64,000 nt of DNA from Homarus americanus (lineage: Eukaryota; Arthropoda; Malacostraca; Decapoda; Nephropidae). Positions 10,645-20,680 of the stretch are shown here, piece after piece. The stretch is taken from contig NW_024737042.1 of assembly GCF_018991925.1 (NCBI RefSeq), positions 20,336,795-20,400,794 of the forward strand. The letters are read 5' to 3'. Position 1 is the first letter of the stretch. Each line of letters begins with the position of its first letter. Both the position numbers and the translations under genes were made by a program. The notes under the pieces are model-generated. The model was given only the letters and a program-made list of their open reading frames with translations, had not been told where the DNA came from and did no database searches.

Positions 10645-11985
10645 ATGGCTGCTTGTGTCAGGACGAGGAACCAAAAATCCAGCCATCTCAGTCACTATCT
10701 TGGGTTTGGGAGAGAGCTCCTGAAGTCGGAGTTGCCTACATTGAGAGATGCTTTGAGATACGGTGTTTTAATCAGGCAAATCAGTGAAAAGAACCAAAGA
10801 ACTTACACAAACAAAGACATTGCCAGTGATATGACCAAAGCTGTCTTGGCACAGTACACTCTGGCTAACGCTCAGTTCAAGCCTCCAGTCATAACAAGTC
10901 AGAAGAAGATTAGTGAGAGACTGCTAGCCAGTTGGGAAAAGGCAAGAGATATCTCTCTTGGGAGAGGAAAACTTGCAGTTAAGGACAGCTTTGCCAAGCA
11001 ACTGGACCAGTTATTTGACATAATTACTTGCAAGTGCCCAATTGTTCTCTGTCCTGAGTTTGGATGCGATCGTGACTGTAAATCCGAGGCCCACATCTCC
11101 TGTATTTGCAAGCGTGAACTGAAGATTCCTGTGATCGAACTGGCATTTGTCAAAGCACAGAGAGAGAAGACTGGCAGTATAGGGGCTCTCATGATTTCTA
11201 GCCAAGATATTCCGGAGTCCAAGAGACAGGAGGCTGCCACAGAGAGACAGAAGAGGAGAAGAGTTGCCGAGGAAAAGAGACTTGAGAAGGCCCAGGGTGA
11301 GGTAAAAAAGGCCGATGATTGGAGTCAAGCTGATTCAGAGTTTAATGACTTCCCCATGGCTGATCCGAGTGCTGACCAGGAGAATGGTGACTTTGTCCCT
11401 AACCCAGAAAATAATGATCCCAAACCTTCCAGGCATAAGATTCGAAATAGGAAAGATATACCGAGCATAGCTCTGGCCAGCATGCGACACCACACTGGTC
11501 TCAGAGAAACTGCAGAGATAGCAACAGCTGCCTGGGTTGACGGTGGTTTGATAACACCTGATGATGTTCACCTGGTGATAGATCATAACAAAGTAAGGAG
11601 AGCTCAGGAGAAACTTGTCAGTAACCTAAAAGAGGAATTTGATAAGGGGATAAGAGAAAATGGAATCAATTGTTTGTTCTTTGATGGGAGAAGGGATGAC
11701 ACTAAAGTGTTCATTAAAGTTGGAGATTCTGACAAGTTGTTCCCTGCCATGGTGAAGGAGGAACACTACTCCTGCTGCAGTGAACCAGGAGGGAAGTATT
11801 TGTGGCATTTCACTCCAGAGAAAGATGACATCAGGAAACCAGCTGAGATAGTGGCAGATAACATTGTGAACTGGCTCAGAGAGAGGAACGTAGATCAGAC
11901 CCTGCAGGCCATTGGAGGGGACAGCACCAACACGAACACAGTGTGGCAAAGGGGGGTCATACAGTGGATAGATGCGGAAGATTAG
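10645..11985 (+). pseudogene. Transposase-like protein, N-terminal part (frameshifted)
   Basis: From ATG 10645 (upstream codons in frame are not ATG). About residues 130-165 form a Cys-rich cluster with CKCP, C-rich spacing and CICKREL, probably zinc-binding. A long charged, probably coiled-coil stretch follows (residues 190-235). Then come a conserved-looking block LFFDGRRDD and later IGGDSTNTNT, which I read as two acidic sites of an RNase H-like fold. I recognise this as a widespread uncharacterised animal protein family found in many repeats, but cannot name the superfamily. The frame breaks near 11965-11985; the downstream frame carries the same protein onward. Confidence 0.7.
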
Positions 11986-12988
11986 GAGGAAGCTGGTCTG
12001 GATTGTTTGTGACCTCCACACCAACGAATTGCCACTCAGACATCTGATCCAGGAGCTGGATGGCAAAACTCTTTCAAACAACAGATGGTCTGGTCCTCTT
12101 GGCAAGATGCTGGACTCTGCCACTGAGTTAGAAATAAATCCGAGCTTTGAAAAAATCACAGTTGGCCCTCCACTCGTTGAGCTTGCACATACTGTCATTG
12201 ACGACCTGAGTACTGACCACTACTATGGTTACATGATTTGCAGTGCCATCAAAACTGGGGTCATGCCTGATAGACTTGCTTACCTGCAGATAGGTCCAGT
12301 CTCACATTCTAGGTGGCTCACAACGGCTCTCAGGTTGTGCAGAATTTGGGTCGCTCATCATAAACTGAAAGGGAACCAGCTTTACAACCTGAGACTTATT
12401 GTCCAATTCATCGTGAGTGTCTACTTGCCAAATTGGTTCAACACCAAGGTCAAGTCATCGTTCTCCGAAGGTCCGAGGCATGTTCTCTTCCAGCTTGAGC
12501 TCCTGAGGAGTCAGCCAAGGAAGGTTGTTCAGATTGTGGAGCAGACTGTGAGGAGATCTTCCTGGTATGCTCATCCCGAGGCAGTTCTGCAGACAATGCT
12601 CTGCAGTAAGGATGAGGAGGAGAGAAGAGTGGCAGTCAAAAAGATCTTGGATATGAGACTTATGAGAGGATGTGGGCATGACGAATCAGTTGGTGACGAT
12701 TCCTTCAGGGTCAGGAAGACTCCTGAAGTCAGTCTAGGTGCCAAGACCCTCACTGATCTCATAGATCTGGATAACATCCAGGCTGGCAGTGAGCCCCCTC
12801 TTACCTGCAGCCTCACCAATGTTCAAGTCAGAGCTTTCCTGGACAACCCCATGCATGTCCCTGCCTGGCCCTCGCACACCCAGAGTATAGAGCGTTGTGT
12901 ACAGCAAGTGAGCGAGGCCAGCAGTCACGTGTACAGCCAGGAGAGGAGGAAGGCTACATCCGAGCTCAGGTGGTCAGCAGGGAGGTGA
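11972..12988 (+). pseudogene. Transposase-like protein, C-terminal part
   Basis: Continues the previous frame after a one-base shift. Its first recognisable block, CDLHTNELPLRHL, normally follows the DSTNTNT block closely, which is why I treat the two frames as one gene of about 780 residues. Other blocks are GPVSHSRWLTTA, VYLPNWFNTKVK and GPRHVLFQLELL, then a helical tail. Stop at 12986-12988. The family role is inferred from the flanking inverted repeats and target duplication, not from a known motif. AATAAA-like sequence occurs near 13105. Confidence 0.7.
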
Positions 12989-13400
12989 TGAGTAGAAACA
13001 GAAGCAAGAAAGACATGTTCTCTATGGTGTGCAGCAACACCGGGTCGTAGTAGTAAAACCGGTTTTTGTATTTGATGATTTTGTTTTCTAAAGGAATATT
13101 AAATTTAATAAATGTGTCAAGATCATTCGTTTCACTATTCTGGATCATTTTCATCCTAATAAATTAACCTGATACATTTACTTTACTTCAAATAAGCAAT
13201 TTAGTGGTGTTGGTAAAAGGGTGGGAATACTGAATTTTCATAAGATTTCAAGTTAAAATTTACCTAGCAAAAAATGAAAACGTTTCAAATCTGAAGATAT
13301 CACATGATTCTGCACATAGTACTACATCATTAATACCATGGGCTGATTTTTCAAACTCAAAAAAAAAAAATTCGCCTCCGTATGACACCCTACTGTGCCA

Positions 13401-13687
13401 TGAAGGTTCCAAGTGTTCCCTGAATAATGCAATGATGGGTAGGGAAACACCGGGTAACACTGAAGTCCATTTATTCGGATAGGAGAAATACAAGGGGTGA
13501 CTTGCGTGTGCCATACACGGCCCACACAGTCAGACTGAGACTGCCTTGCCATATGGCAGCCTCGGGGCAATGTTGCCACATAACACGTGCAGTGTTGCCA
13601 CATAATTATATACATAGATGCTACTCGGCACAGTAGCTTATATACAAGGTTGCTACTCGGCACAGTAGCATAGATACATAACCTACA
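13401..13687 (-). repeat. 5' LTR of the retrotransposon
   Basis: 287 bp, same ends as the 3' LTR, with about 10 substitutions. It is followed outside by ATGTT, the second copy of the target duplication. Confidence 0.92.
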
Positions 13688-13692
13688 ATGTT

Positions 13693-14057
13693 AATAAAGT
13701 AATGATGGATGTTGTTATATATAGTGATGATGGGTGGTGTTATATGTAGTGATGATGGATGGTGTTATATGTAGTGATAATGGATGGTGTTATATGTAGT
13801 GATGATGGATGATGTTACATGCAGTGTTGATGGGTGGTGTTAAATGTAGTGATGATAGATGATGTTATATGTAGTGATGATGGATGTTATATGTAGTGAT
13901 GATTAGACAATCTATCTACATAAATCAAAGAAGTGTGTCTGCTTGTGTGTGTGTCCGCACGAGAATCTCGAAAACTACTTTACCGATCTGTAGTGATGAT
14001 GAATGGTGTTATATGTAGTGATGATGGATGTTGTTATATGTAGTGATGATGGGTGGT
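13693..14057 (+). repeat. 25-bp minisatellite, continued, with a third Helitron 5' segment
   Basis: Resumes the array cut at 7345. A further copy of the conserved 5' segment (about 13903-13990) is followed by a few more units. The array ends abruptly where PLE coding sequence begins on the other strand. Confidence 0.88.
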
Positions 14058-14060
14058 GTA

Positions 14061-14787
14061 ACATATCAGTTTTGTACTGACCATCACTAAGGTGTATAGA
14101 ATTTAATTCCCTAAACAAACTAGCTTGAACCAGAAGTCTTTCTGTGATACATGATTTATACACTTCTAAGCAGTTTTCCCAATCAATGGGATGATTATTG
14201 TTCCTAACATGAACGAAGAGTGCACTGATTTCAGATGCTGTTCTAATATTGTACTTGTGCTGTTTAATACTGAGTTGTAATGCTTTCCCAGTCTGTCCTA
14301 CACAATTTCTATTACACTTGCTACATGGAATGCAGTAAACACTTCCATTTACATTCAAGGTTGGGCTATTCTTGATTAATATATTAGTAATAGCTGAGTC
14401 ATACTTAAAACCAACATTAATATTTAACAATTTAAGGGACTGAACTAACGTGACAAATTCATTGCGATAAAGTGGAGTCAAAATATTCTTAAATGGAGAA
14501 ATTTGCCTGGTTTGAGTTGATTGAAAGAATTTGTTAGCCCTTCTAAAATAATTATCAACAGATAATGAAGGGTACCCAAGTTTTTGTGCAATGGGCAGAA
14601 TGTTTTTCAGTTCTTCTTCAATAAATTCAGGGGCAAAAATATGCATACATCTCAAAAATATAGCAGAAAAAACTGACATATTGGTAGATTCATGGAGACT
14701 CAATACAAAATGTATGAAACTGTCTACCTGTGTAGGCTTTCTGTACACCTTAAATTTATAGTTGTGACCATTTCTAAGGATAAGCAT
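14061..14787 (-). pseudogene. PLE C-terminus: RT thumb and GIY-YIG endonuclease
   Basis: The first part (KVYRKPTQVDSFIHF) is the block after the catalytic core in PLE reverse transcriptases. The distal part carries the endonuclease. SVYCIPCSKCN followed by CVGQTGKALQ corresponds to the GIY and YIG strands with the CCHH-type cysteines, though GIY reads SVY and YIG reads CVG. Downstream are IKQHK and NNHPIDW. Residues after SDGQYKTDM are minisatellite read-through. In PLEs this nuclease nicks the target for reverse transcription. A stop codon separates it from the RT core at about 14822. Confidence 0.82.
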
Positions 14788-14821
14788 AGCAAGAAATGGA
14801 AGGGATCCAATTATTTCTCTT

Positions 14822-15598
14822 TAAATTTTGAAGGTAATACTAGGGACAAGATCATTAAGATTGTATAAAAATTCCAGTGAGTCACTGTTTCTAGGCCAAA
14901 GACAAAGAACATCATCCACATATCTATACTATGGAGGAATAAAGTCCCCAATATTGGGTAGTAATATAGCCTAAAAAAAATTCATGGAAATAAATGAGAA
15001 AGGAGCAGAAAGACAATTACCCATGTTCATGCCAAATATTTGCTTGTAAAACTTCCCATTTGCTCTAAACACATTGTCAGTAACGCATAACTCTATCAAT
15101 TTGAGAAACGTATCATGTTCATTAGTCAAATCTAACAGTTGTAATTTATCTTTAAGAAATGAAAGTAGGTCTTTCACTGGTACTTTAGTGAAAAGTGAAT
15201 TTGCATAAAAACTTATTAATTCACATGGTTCATTGTGTTTCTTGAGTTTTCCAATTAAATCACTGCTGTTGTGTATATGTGAATTAGAAAACTGGTCTGT
15301 AAGAGGAGATAGCATCCTAACCAACCACTTGGATAATTTGTACGTAACGGAATCCAAAGAACTCACGATAGGACGTAATGGATTATTTAGCTTATGCTCT
15401 TTGATCAATTCATACATATAAGATAAAATGGGATAGATTTGAGAGAGATGTTTGATGAGATCGGGGTTCTTTTTCAATAACACCTTCATTTTAGAATTAG
15501 ATAACTTATTAATATTTTCCAGGGGATTTTTTGTAAGCTCATAATAAGTGCTTTCATCACTTAGTAAAGAAATCATCTTATCATTATAGTCACTTTAT
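14822..15598 (-). pseudogene. PLE reverse transcriptase core, broken
   Basis: RPIVSS, then SFYANSLFTKVPV at the position of motif A, where the family has F-D-V; the catalytic aspartate is replaced. GMNMGNCLSAPFS stands at motif B, and a YVDD block with VLCLWP at about 14921-14895 is motif C. Stops and shifts separate these pieces near 15598, 14971 and 14822. It cannot be active. Confidence 0.82.
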
Positions 15599-16310
15599 AT
15601 CCAAAATTACAATAGCATTGGACTTATCAGCCTTAGTAATATGGATATTCTCATTTCTTTTCAAGCTTATCAAGGCTGTTTCAAATCTTTTTGGAATGCT
15701 TGAAACAATATTCTTACGTAAAACACTATGTATACAGCCTTTGGCTAAAGAAATATCTTCATTTGTAACTTCTATCGACTTATTCTTTTCCAGGTTGATT
15801 ATACTTTAGCAATAGTAAGTGGTTTAACGCACCGTTGAGTGATAGAAAACTTCCTACCAAAACCAAGCACAAGTTTCTCATTTGTCTGTAGGTCATAAGA
15901 TTATAAGTTTATGACAAAATTTGGATCACTCAGTTTAGACCAGTAACTCTCGTCAAACAGAGCATTTGTCACTTTCACGAAGAAATTGTTATACAAAATC
16001 ACGAATGATATGCCACTTATCAACACAAACACTGTTTTGCATGAGTACTTTACACTGAGCACTGTGTTTAAAGGTTAATTTTACACTATCAGTTGAATCT
16101 TTGATAAGGGAGTCCAGCAGCACTTTATGAGAAGGCTTGATATTCCAGATTTCTTAATCTTCTTGGAAGAGAGGACTTTGGAACAATTTTATCATCTCTG
16201 CAATCTTTCAAAAACTTCAACTTATTTTTGAGACTATGAGCTTTCAGCAAACTCTTGTTGTAGTTACGGTAGATGGGGCGAAGATGAAAATGTTGACAGA
16301 TTAAGAACAC
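15599..16310 (-). pseudogene. PLE N-terminal region, broken
   Basis: An open frame at 16310-16125 (MFLICQHFHLRPIYRN) and a second stretch at about 15800-15598 with ITKADKSNAIVILD, the conserved lead-in to PLE reverse transcriptases. The sequence between has several frame breaks. Confidence 0.7.
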
Positions 16311-16394
16311 AGCATAAGAGAGACGTGTAAGTCCCCTATTTTATGTTTGTATTGATAAGTTTACATAATTCGGATTTGTTAATAAATCACTGTA

Positions 16395-17035
16395 GTTGCG
16401 CCTGATCCAGGTATATGCTGATAACCACAAGGAAAGAAGAAAACACAAAGTTCCCAAGCGCTTTCATGTAATTAACATCTTCAGGGGTGAGTACAGACTA
16501 AGGAGAAGTACAAAACAAGGTGTATATATACAGAGGAGAGTGAGATCAGGTCCACAATGGTCAGGTATTAGGTAATGACCGTACTAATCTTTAAAAAGCA
16601 CCGCAACGGTCGGTAGTCAGGTCAGAGGGTAAGGTGACTCAACCTTCTCACCTGGTTACAAATCTTCTTAATTACAAAATTGTCCGGTTTGTACATGCCA
16701 TTACTCAAATTCATGTTGACTGCTTCGGTATGTTTAATGAGACTAGATTCTATAATGTTCCAAATGTCAATTGAATTACAAGGTAATATTGAGGTGGCAT
16801 TATCCCAGTCAATGCAATGTTTATTATCCCTCAGATGAACAAACAGAGCATTGGATTCCTGGCCTGTCCTAACACAATATTTATGTTGTTTAAGTCTAGT
16901 TACAAGATCTTTACCAGTCTGGCCTAAGTAAAACATATTACATTCCTTGCAAGGAACTTTATAAATGCAGCCAATTGTGTTGTTGGGGGAGTTCTTGATT
17001 AACATTTGTTTAACAGTGCATGAGTTTTTAAATAA
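16395..17035 (-). mobile_element. Penelope-like element, copy 2 (3' part)
   Basis: The endonuclease end (17035-16650), 3' UTR and terminus with the hairpin motif (16484-16462) and GTTATCAGCATATACC end. The 5' side is cut at 17035, where a CR1 tail begins. It supplies the left terminal repeat for copy 1. Confidence 0.85.
16622..17035 (-). pseudogene. PLE GIY-YIG endonuclease, 5'-truncated
   Basis: GCIYKVPCKECNMFYLGQTGK holds the GIY (CIY) and YIG (YLG) strands with the CX2C pair. Then LVTRLKQHKY, a LFVHLRDNKHCIDW block, and the family end NLSNGMYKPDNFVI. This version is better preserved than copy 1. The reading frame is open within the piece but lacks the reverse transcriptase. Confidence 0.85.
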
Positions 17036-17116
17036 GAACATAAGAAAGAACATAAGAAAATAAGGAGTCTGCAATAGGCCGGTTGGCCTGTGCATGGCAG
17101 ATCCTGTCGAGAGTTA

Positions 17117-17701
17117 CTACCACTCTCTATCATCCATGAATCTATCTAGCCTCCTTTTGAAACTTTCCAGAGTTCCCGCACTTACTACAAAGTTGCTAAG
17201 CTTGTTCCACTCGTCTACCACCCTATTTGTGAACCAGTTTCTTCCTATCTCCCTCCTAAACCTAAACTTATCCAACTTGAATCCGTTGCTCCGAGTCCTA
17301 TTCTGCTCGGATATTATAAGAACTTTATCTATATCCCCTTTATTGATTCCTTTCACCCACTTAAATACTTCTATCATATCTCCCCGCACTCTTCGTCTTT
17401 CTAGGGAATCCAAGTTAAGTTTCTTTAACCTATCCTGATATGGGAGGTTTCTAAGTCCCTGAATCATTTTTGTCATTCTTTGCTGCACCGACTCTAGTGA
17501 ATTTATATCCATTCTATAATAGGGGCACCAGAACTGAACCGCATAATCGAGGTGCGGCCTGACTATAGCAAGATATAGTTGCAATAAGACCTCTGCGCTC
17601 TTGTTACTTACACTTCTAGATATAAAACCCAATACTCTGTTTGCCTTATTTCGAACATTAACGCACTGTTTTCTACGCCGTAGGTCCTGGCTTACAAGTA
17701 A
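17117..17701 (-). pseudogene. CR1 RT C-terminal domain (host copy, 3' part)
   Basis: Open minus-strand frame with [28 protein letters not shown], and [12 protein letters not shown], the usual end of CR1 ORF2. It is the 3' half of the frame at 21625-23558. Residues upstream of 17701 belong to the tail of the inserted CR1. Confidence 0.85.
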
Positions 17702-17786
17702 GAACATAAGAACATAAGAACATAAGAAAATAAGGAGTCTGCAATATGCCGGTTGGCCTGTGCATGGCAGCTCCTGTCGAGAGTTA

Positions 17787-18629
17787 CTACCACTCTCTAT
17801 CATCCATGAATCTATCTAGCCTCCTTTTGAAACTTTCCAGAGTTCCCGCACTTACTACAAAGTTGCTAAGCTTGTTCCACTCGTCCACCACCCTATTTGT
17901 GAACCAGTTTCTTCCTATCTCCCTCCTAAACCTAAACTTATCCAACTTGAATCCGTTGCTCCGAGTCCTATCCTGCTCGGATATTATAAGAACTTTATCT
18001 ATATCCCCTTTATTGATTCCTTTCACCCACTTAAATACTTCTATCATATCTCCCCGCACTCTTCGTCTTTCTAGGGAATGCAAGTTAAGTTTCTTTAACC
18101 TATCCTGATATGGAAGGTTTCTAAGTCCCTGAATCATTTTTGTCATTCTTCGCTGCACCGACTCTAGTGAATTTATATCCATTCTATAATAGGGGCACCA
18201 GAACTGAACCGCATAATCGAGGTGCGGCCTAACTAGCGCAAGATATAGTTGCAATAAGACCTCTGCACTCTTGATACTTACACTTCTAGATATAAAACCC
18301 AATACTCTGTTTGCCTTATTTCGAACATTAACGCACTGTTTTCTAGGCCGTAGGTCCGGGCTTACAAGTAACCCTAGGTCTCTTTCACAAGTCGACTTCT
18401 CTAGGTTGATGTTGTTAAGGCTGTATACATTATAAGTATTTGTTCTTCCAATATTAAGTACGCTGCACTTGTTGGTGTTGAATTTCATTTGCCATTTTTC
18501 AGACCACCCCTGCAGTTTATTTAGATCCTCCTGTAATGCATTTGCATCCTGCCCTGAATTAATTTGCCGCCCTATTTTGGTGTCACTGCTGATCCCAGTA
18601 TCTAAATCGTTTATGTAGATTATGAACAA
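17787..18629 (-). pseudogene. CR1-like RT, palm and C-terminal part; catalytic box deleted
   Basis: Starts inside the [12 protein letters not shown] block and runs to the element's C-terminus. The related copy reads DISKFADDTKIGR at the catalytic site; here 18 bp between short GTCA repeats are gone and the sequence reads SSDTKIGR, without FADD. The rest matches the related copy closely. Confidence 0.87.
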
Positions 18630-18784
18630 GAGTGGACCTAGTACTGACCCCTGGGGAACCCCACTGGTTACACGGCCCCACTCAGATTTAACACCATCTA
18701 CGCTGACCCTCTGTGTTCTATCGGTGAGCCATGATTTTATCCAATTTAATACTTTCCCCTCGATACCATGAGCCTTAATTTTTC

Positions 18785-19616
18785 TCAGAAGCCTCTGTCA
18801 AATGCTTTGCTAAAGTCTAAGTAAATAACATCGTAATTTTCGTCATTATCTACTATCTCGAAGACTTTCCTAAAAAACGTTAGCAGATTTGTTAGACAAG
18901 ATTTTCCCTTTGTAAACCCATGTTGAGAGTCGTAGATTAATTTGCTTTTCTCTAGATGCGATCGGATGCTATCTGCTATAATTGATTCAAGAAATTTCCC
19001 CACTACTGACGTCAAACTGATCGGTCGGTAATTTGACGCTGATGCTCTGTCTCCCTTTTTAAATATGGGTACTACATTCGCCTGTTTCCACAACTCTGGC
19101 ACAACTCCAGTGTCTAATGATTTTGTAAATAAATTTACGAGGGGTCCGCTAATCTGTTCCCTACACTCTTTTAAGACTCGAGGAAAAATTTCATCCGGCC
19201 CTGGGGATTTTGTGTTCTTTAGTTTATTTATCTCCTTAAGAACATGCTCTTTTCTGATGGTGATATTCTTTAATTTCTCTTCTTCCTTTCCCTTAAATAT
19301 CAGTTCCACCTCCGGAATTTCATCGCAAATTTCTTCTGTGAAAACTGATAAGAAGTAGCTGTTCAATGCTTTGCTCATGTCTTCACTGCCATTTATCAAT
19401 TCTCCCCTCCCTGACTTTAAAGGCCCAACTTTGTCCTTGACCTTTGTCCTATATACCTGGAAAAATCCCTTGGGATTCGCCTTGGATTCTCTTGCTATTT
19501 TGATTTCATAGTCTCTCTTTGCTTTCCTTACATTTTTCTTAACATTCCTAGATAGTTCATTATACCTGTTTCTGAGCTGTTCCTCCCCTCCCTTTAATTT
19601 CTTATATATTCCTTTC
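18785..19616 (-). pseudogene. CR1-like RT N-terminal part
   Basis: Contains NTKSPGPDEIFPRVLKE, NVVPIFKKGDRASASNYRPIS and QHGFTKGKSCLTN, typical of CR1 reverse transcriptases, and DFSKAFD (motif A) at its end. A 13-bp deletion between CTCTG repeats shifts the frame just after. The frame opens at the 1-bp insertion near 19616. Confidence 0.87.
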
Positions 19617-20680
19617 CTTTATTCCTATGTCATGTTTAAGTTTTCTGGTCATCCACCTTGGCTCATTCTTATATGACCTAATTTTTCTGTATGGTATATT
19701 TTGTTCTTGTGCTTTATGTAGTATACTGGTGAATATATTATAGTCATGATCAATTGTTGTGTCATCTATGACCTCACCACTTCCTACTGGGAACTGACGT
19801 GACTGTTCGCAGGTGACCTCACCTAGGTACCTTCTTAACCCCTGATAATCCGCTAACCGAAAGTTTGGGACTCTGACCATATTGTCATTGTTTTTCGTTT
19901 CCCAATTTAGGGTGAACCTGATTTCTCTGTGATCACTGTTACCTAGTTGTTCCCCTACTGTGATATCTCTGATAATATTTTCTTTATTTGTTAATACTAG
20001 GTCTAATATATTGTCACCTCTAGTAGGTTCTGTAATTAGTTGTTTCAAATAATTGTCCTGTACTGCATCTAGGAAGTCTTGAGATTGATAGTCGCCTACA
20101 ATGTTGTCCCAGTCAATATTTCTGAAGTTGAAATCCCCCATAATGCATAGGTTGTTATATTTTGCTGCCCTACTCATTTCCTGCCATATGGGCTGAGCTG
20201 CTTCTTTGCTAAGACTTGGGGGCCTGTAAATCACTCCCATAATAAGTTTTTCTCTTCCTTCCGTGATTTCTACCCACACAGACTCGGTTCCTATTTCACC
20301 CTTTATTGAATTATTAGTACAACATTTTAATGTATCCTTGACGAAGAGTGTGACCCCTCCCCCCTTCCTACCTTCCCTGTCCTTGTGAAAAAGGTTGTAC
20401 CCTTCTATGTGGTACTCTGATAAAAACTTTTTGCTCGCCAGATTCATCCAAGTTTCGGTGATTGCTATGACTTCTACATTCTCGGTACATACAACCGCTC
20501 TCAGCAAGTCTATTTTATTTCTAACGCTCCTACTGTTTGCATAGTATACATTTAAACCTACTCTTCCCTGGTCCTGTTTTACCCCTTGTCCTGAGCAACT
20601 AATTTTACTTCCCAGGACCTGCTTGTTTTTTGATTCCCACTTTCCCCGACCCCTCACTACTGGCGAAACCCCCCCTTCAG
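19602..20680 (-). pseudogene. CR1-like ORF2 endonuclease (APE type)
   Basis: LNVYYANSRSVRNKIDLL, AITETWMN (catalytic Glu), GGGVTLFVKD, GVIYRPPS, IMGDFNFRNIDW (Asp/Asn) and LGNSDHREI (SDH) form the AP-endonuclease-like domain that nicks target DNA. There is no ATG before the domain; the frame overlaps the end of ORF1 by several codons. A frameshift near 19616 cuts it from RT. Confidence 0.87.

Larger units (their letters stand above)
10361..13392 (+). mobile_element. DNA transposon with subterminal inverted repeats
   Basis: The ends TAGGGTGTGTCATAGGAGG and its imperfect inverse (13374-13392) are flanked by a 9-bp duplication CTGTGCCAT at 10352-10360 and 13393-13401. A perfect 19-bp inverted repeat TTTTGCTAGGTAAATTTTA lies inside the ends (10472-10490 and 13254-13272). 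The outer 120 or so bp are more loosely inverted, so the terminal repeats are long and decayed. The only cargo is one transposase-like gene split by a frameshift. The duplication length (8-10 bp depending on how ends are drawn) does not settle the superfamily. Confidence 0.87.
7346..13687 (-). mobile_element. LTR retrotransposon, internally deleted, with nested DNA transposon
   Basis: Two 287-bp LTRs (7346-7632 and 13401-13687) flank a gag-protease region on the minus strand. A 5-bp duplication ATGTT lies outside (7341-7345 and 13688-13692). A purine tract (minus strand of 7633-7653) abuts the 3' LTR, and a TGG-starting primer-binding-site candidate abuts the 5' LTR. The LTRs differ at about 10 of 287 positions by eye, so the insertion is fairly recent. 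Reverse transcriptase, RNase H and most of integrase are missing, so it could only move with help from a relative. The DNA transposon 10361-13392 sits at the 5' LTR boundary. Confidence 0.92.
14058..16330 (-). mobile_element. Penelope-like element, copy 1
   Basis: Minus-strand relic reading from an N-terminal segment near 16310 through reverse transcriptase to a GIY-YIG endonuclease ending at about 14060, where the minisatellite begins. Its own 3' UTR and terminus are missing. Upstream (16330-16620) is the terminus of a second copy in the same orientation, so the two form a partial tandem, which is common for PLEs. Confidence 0.87.
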
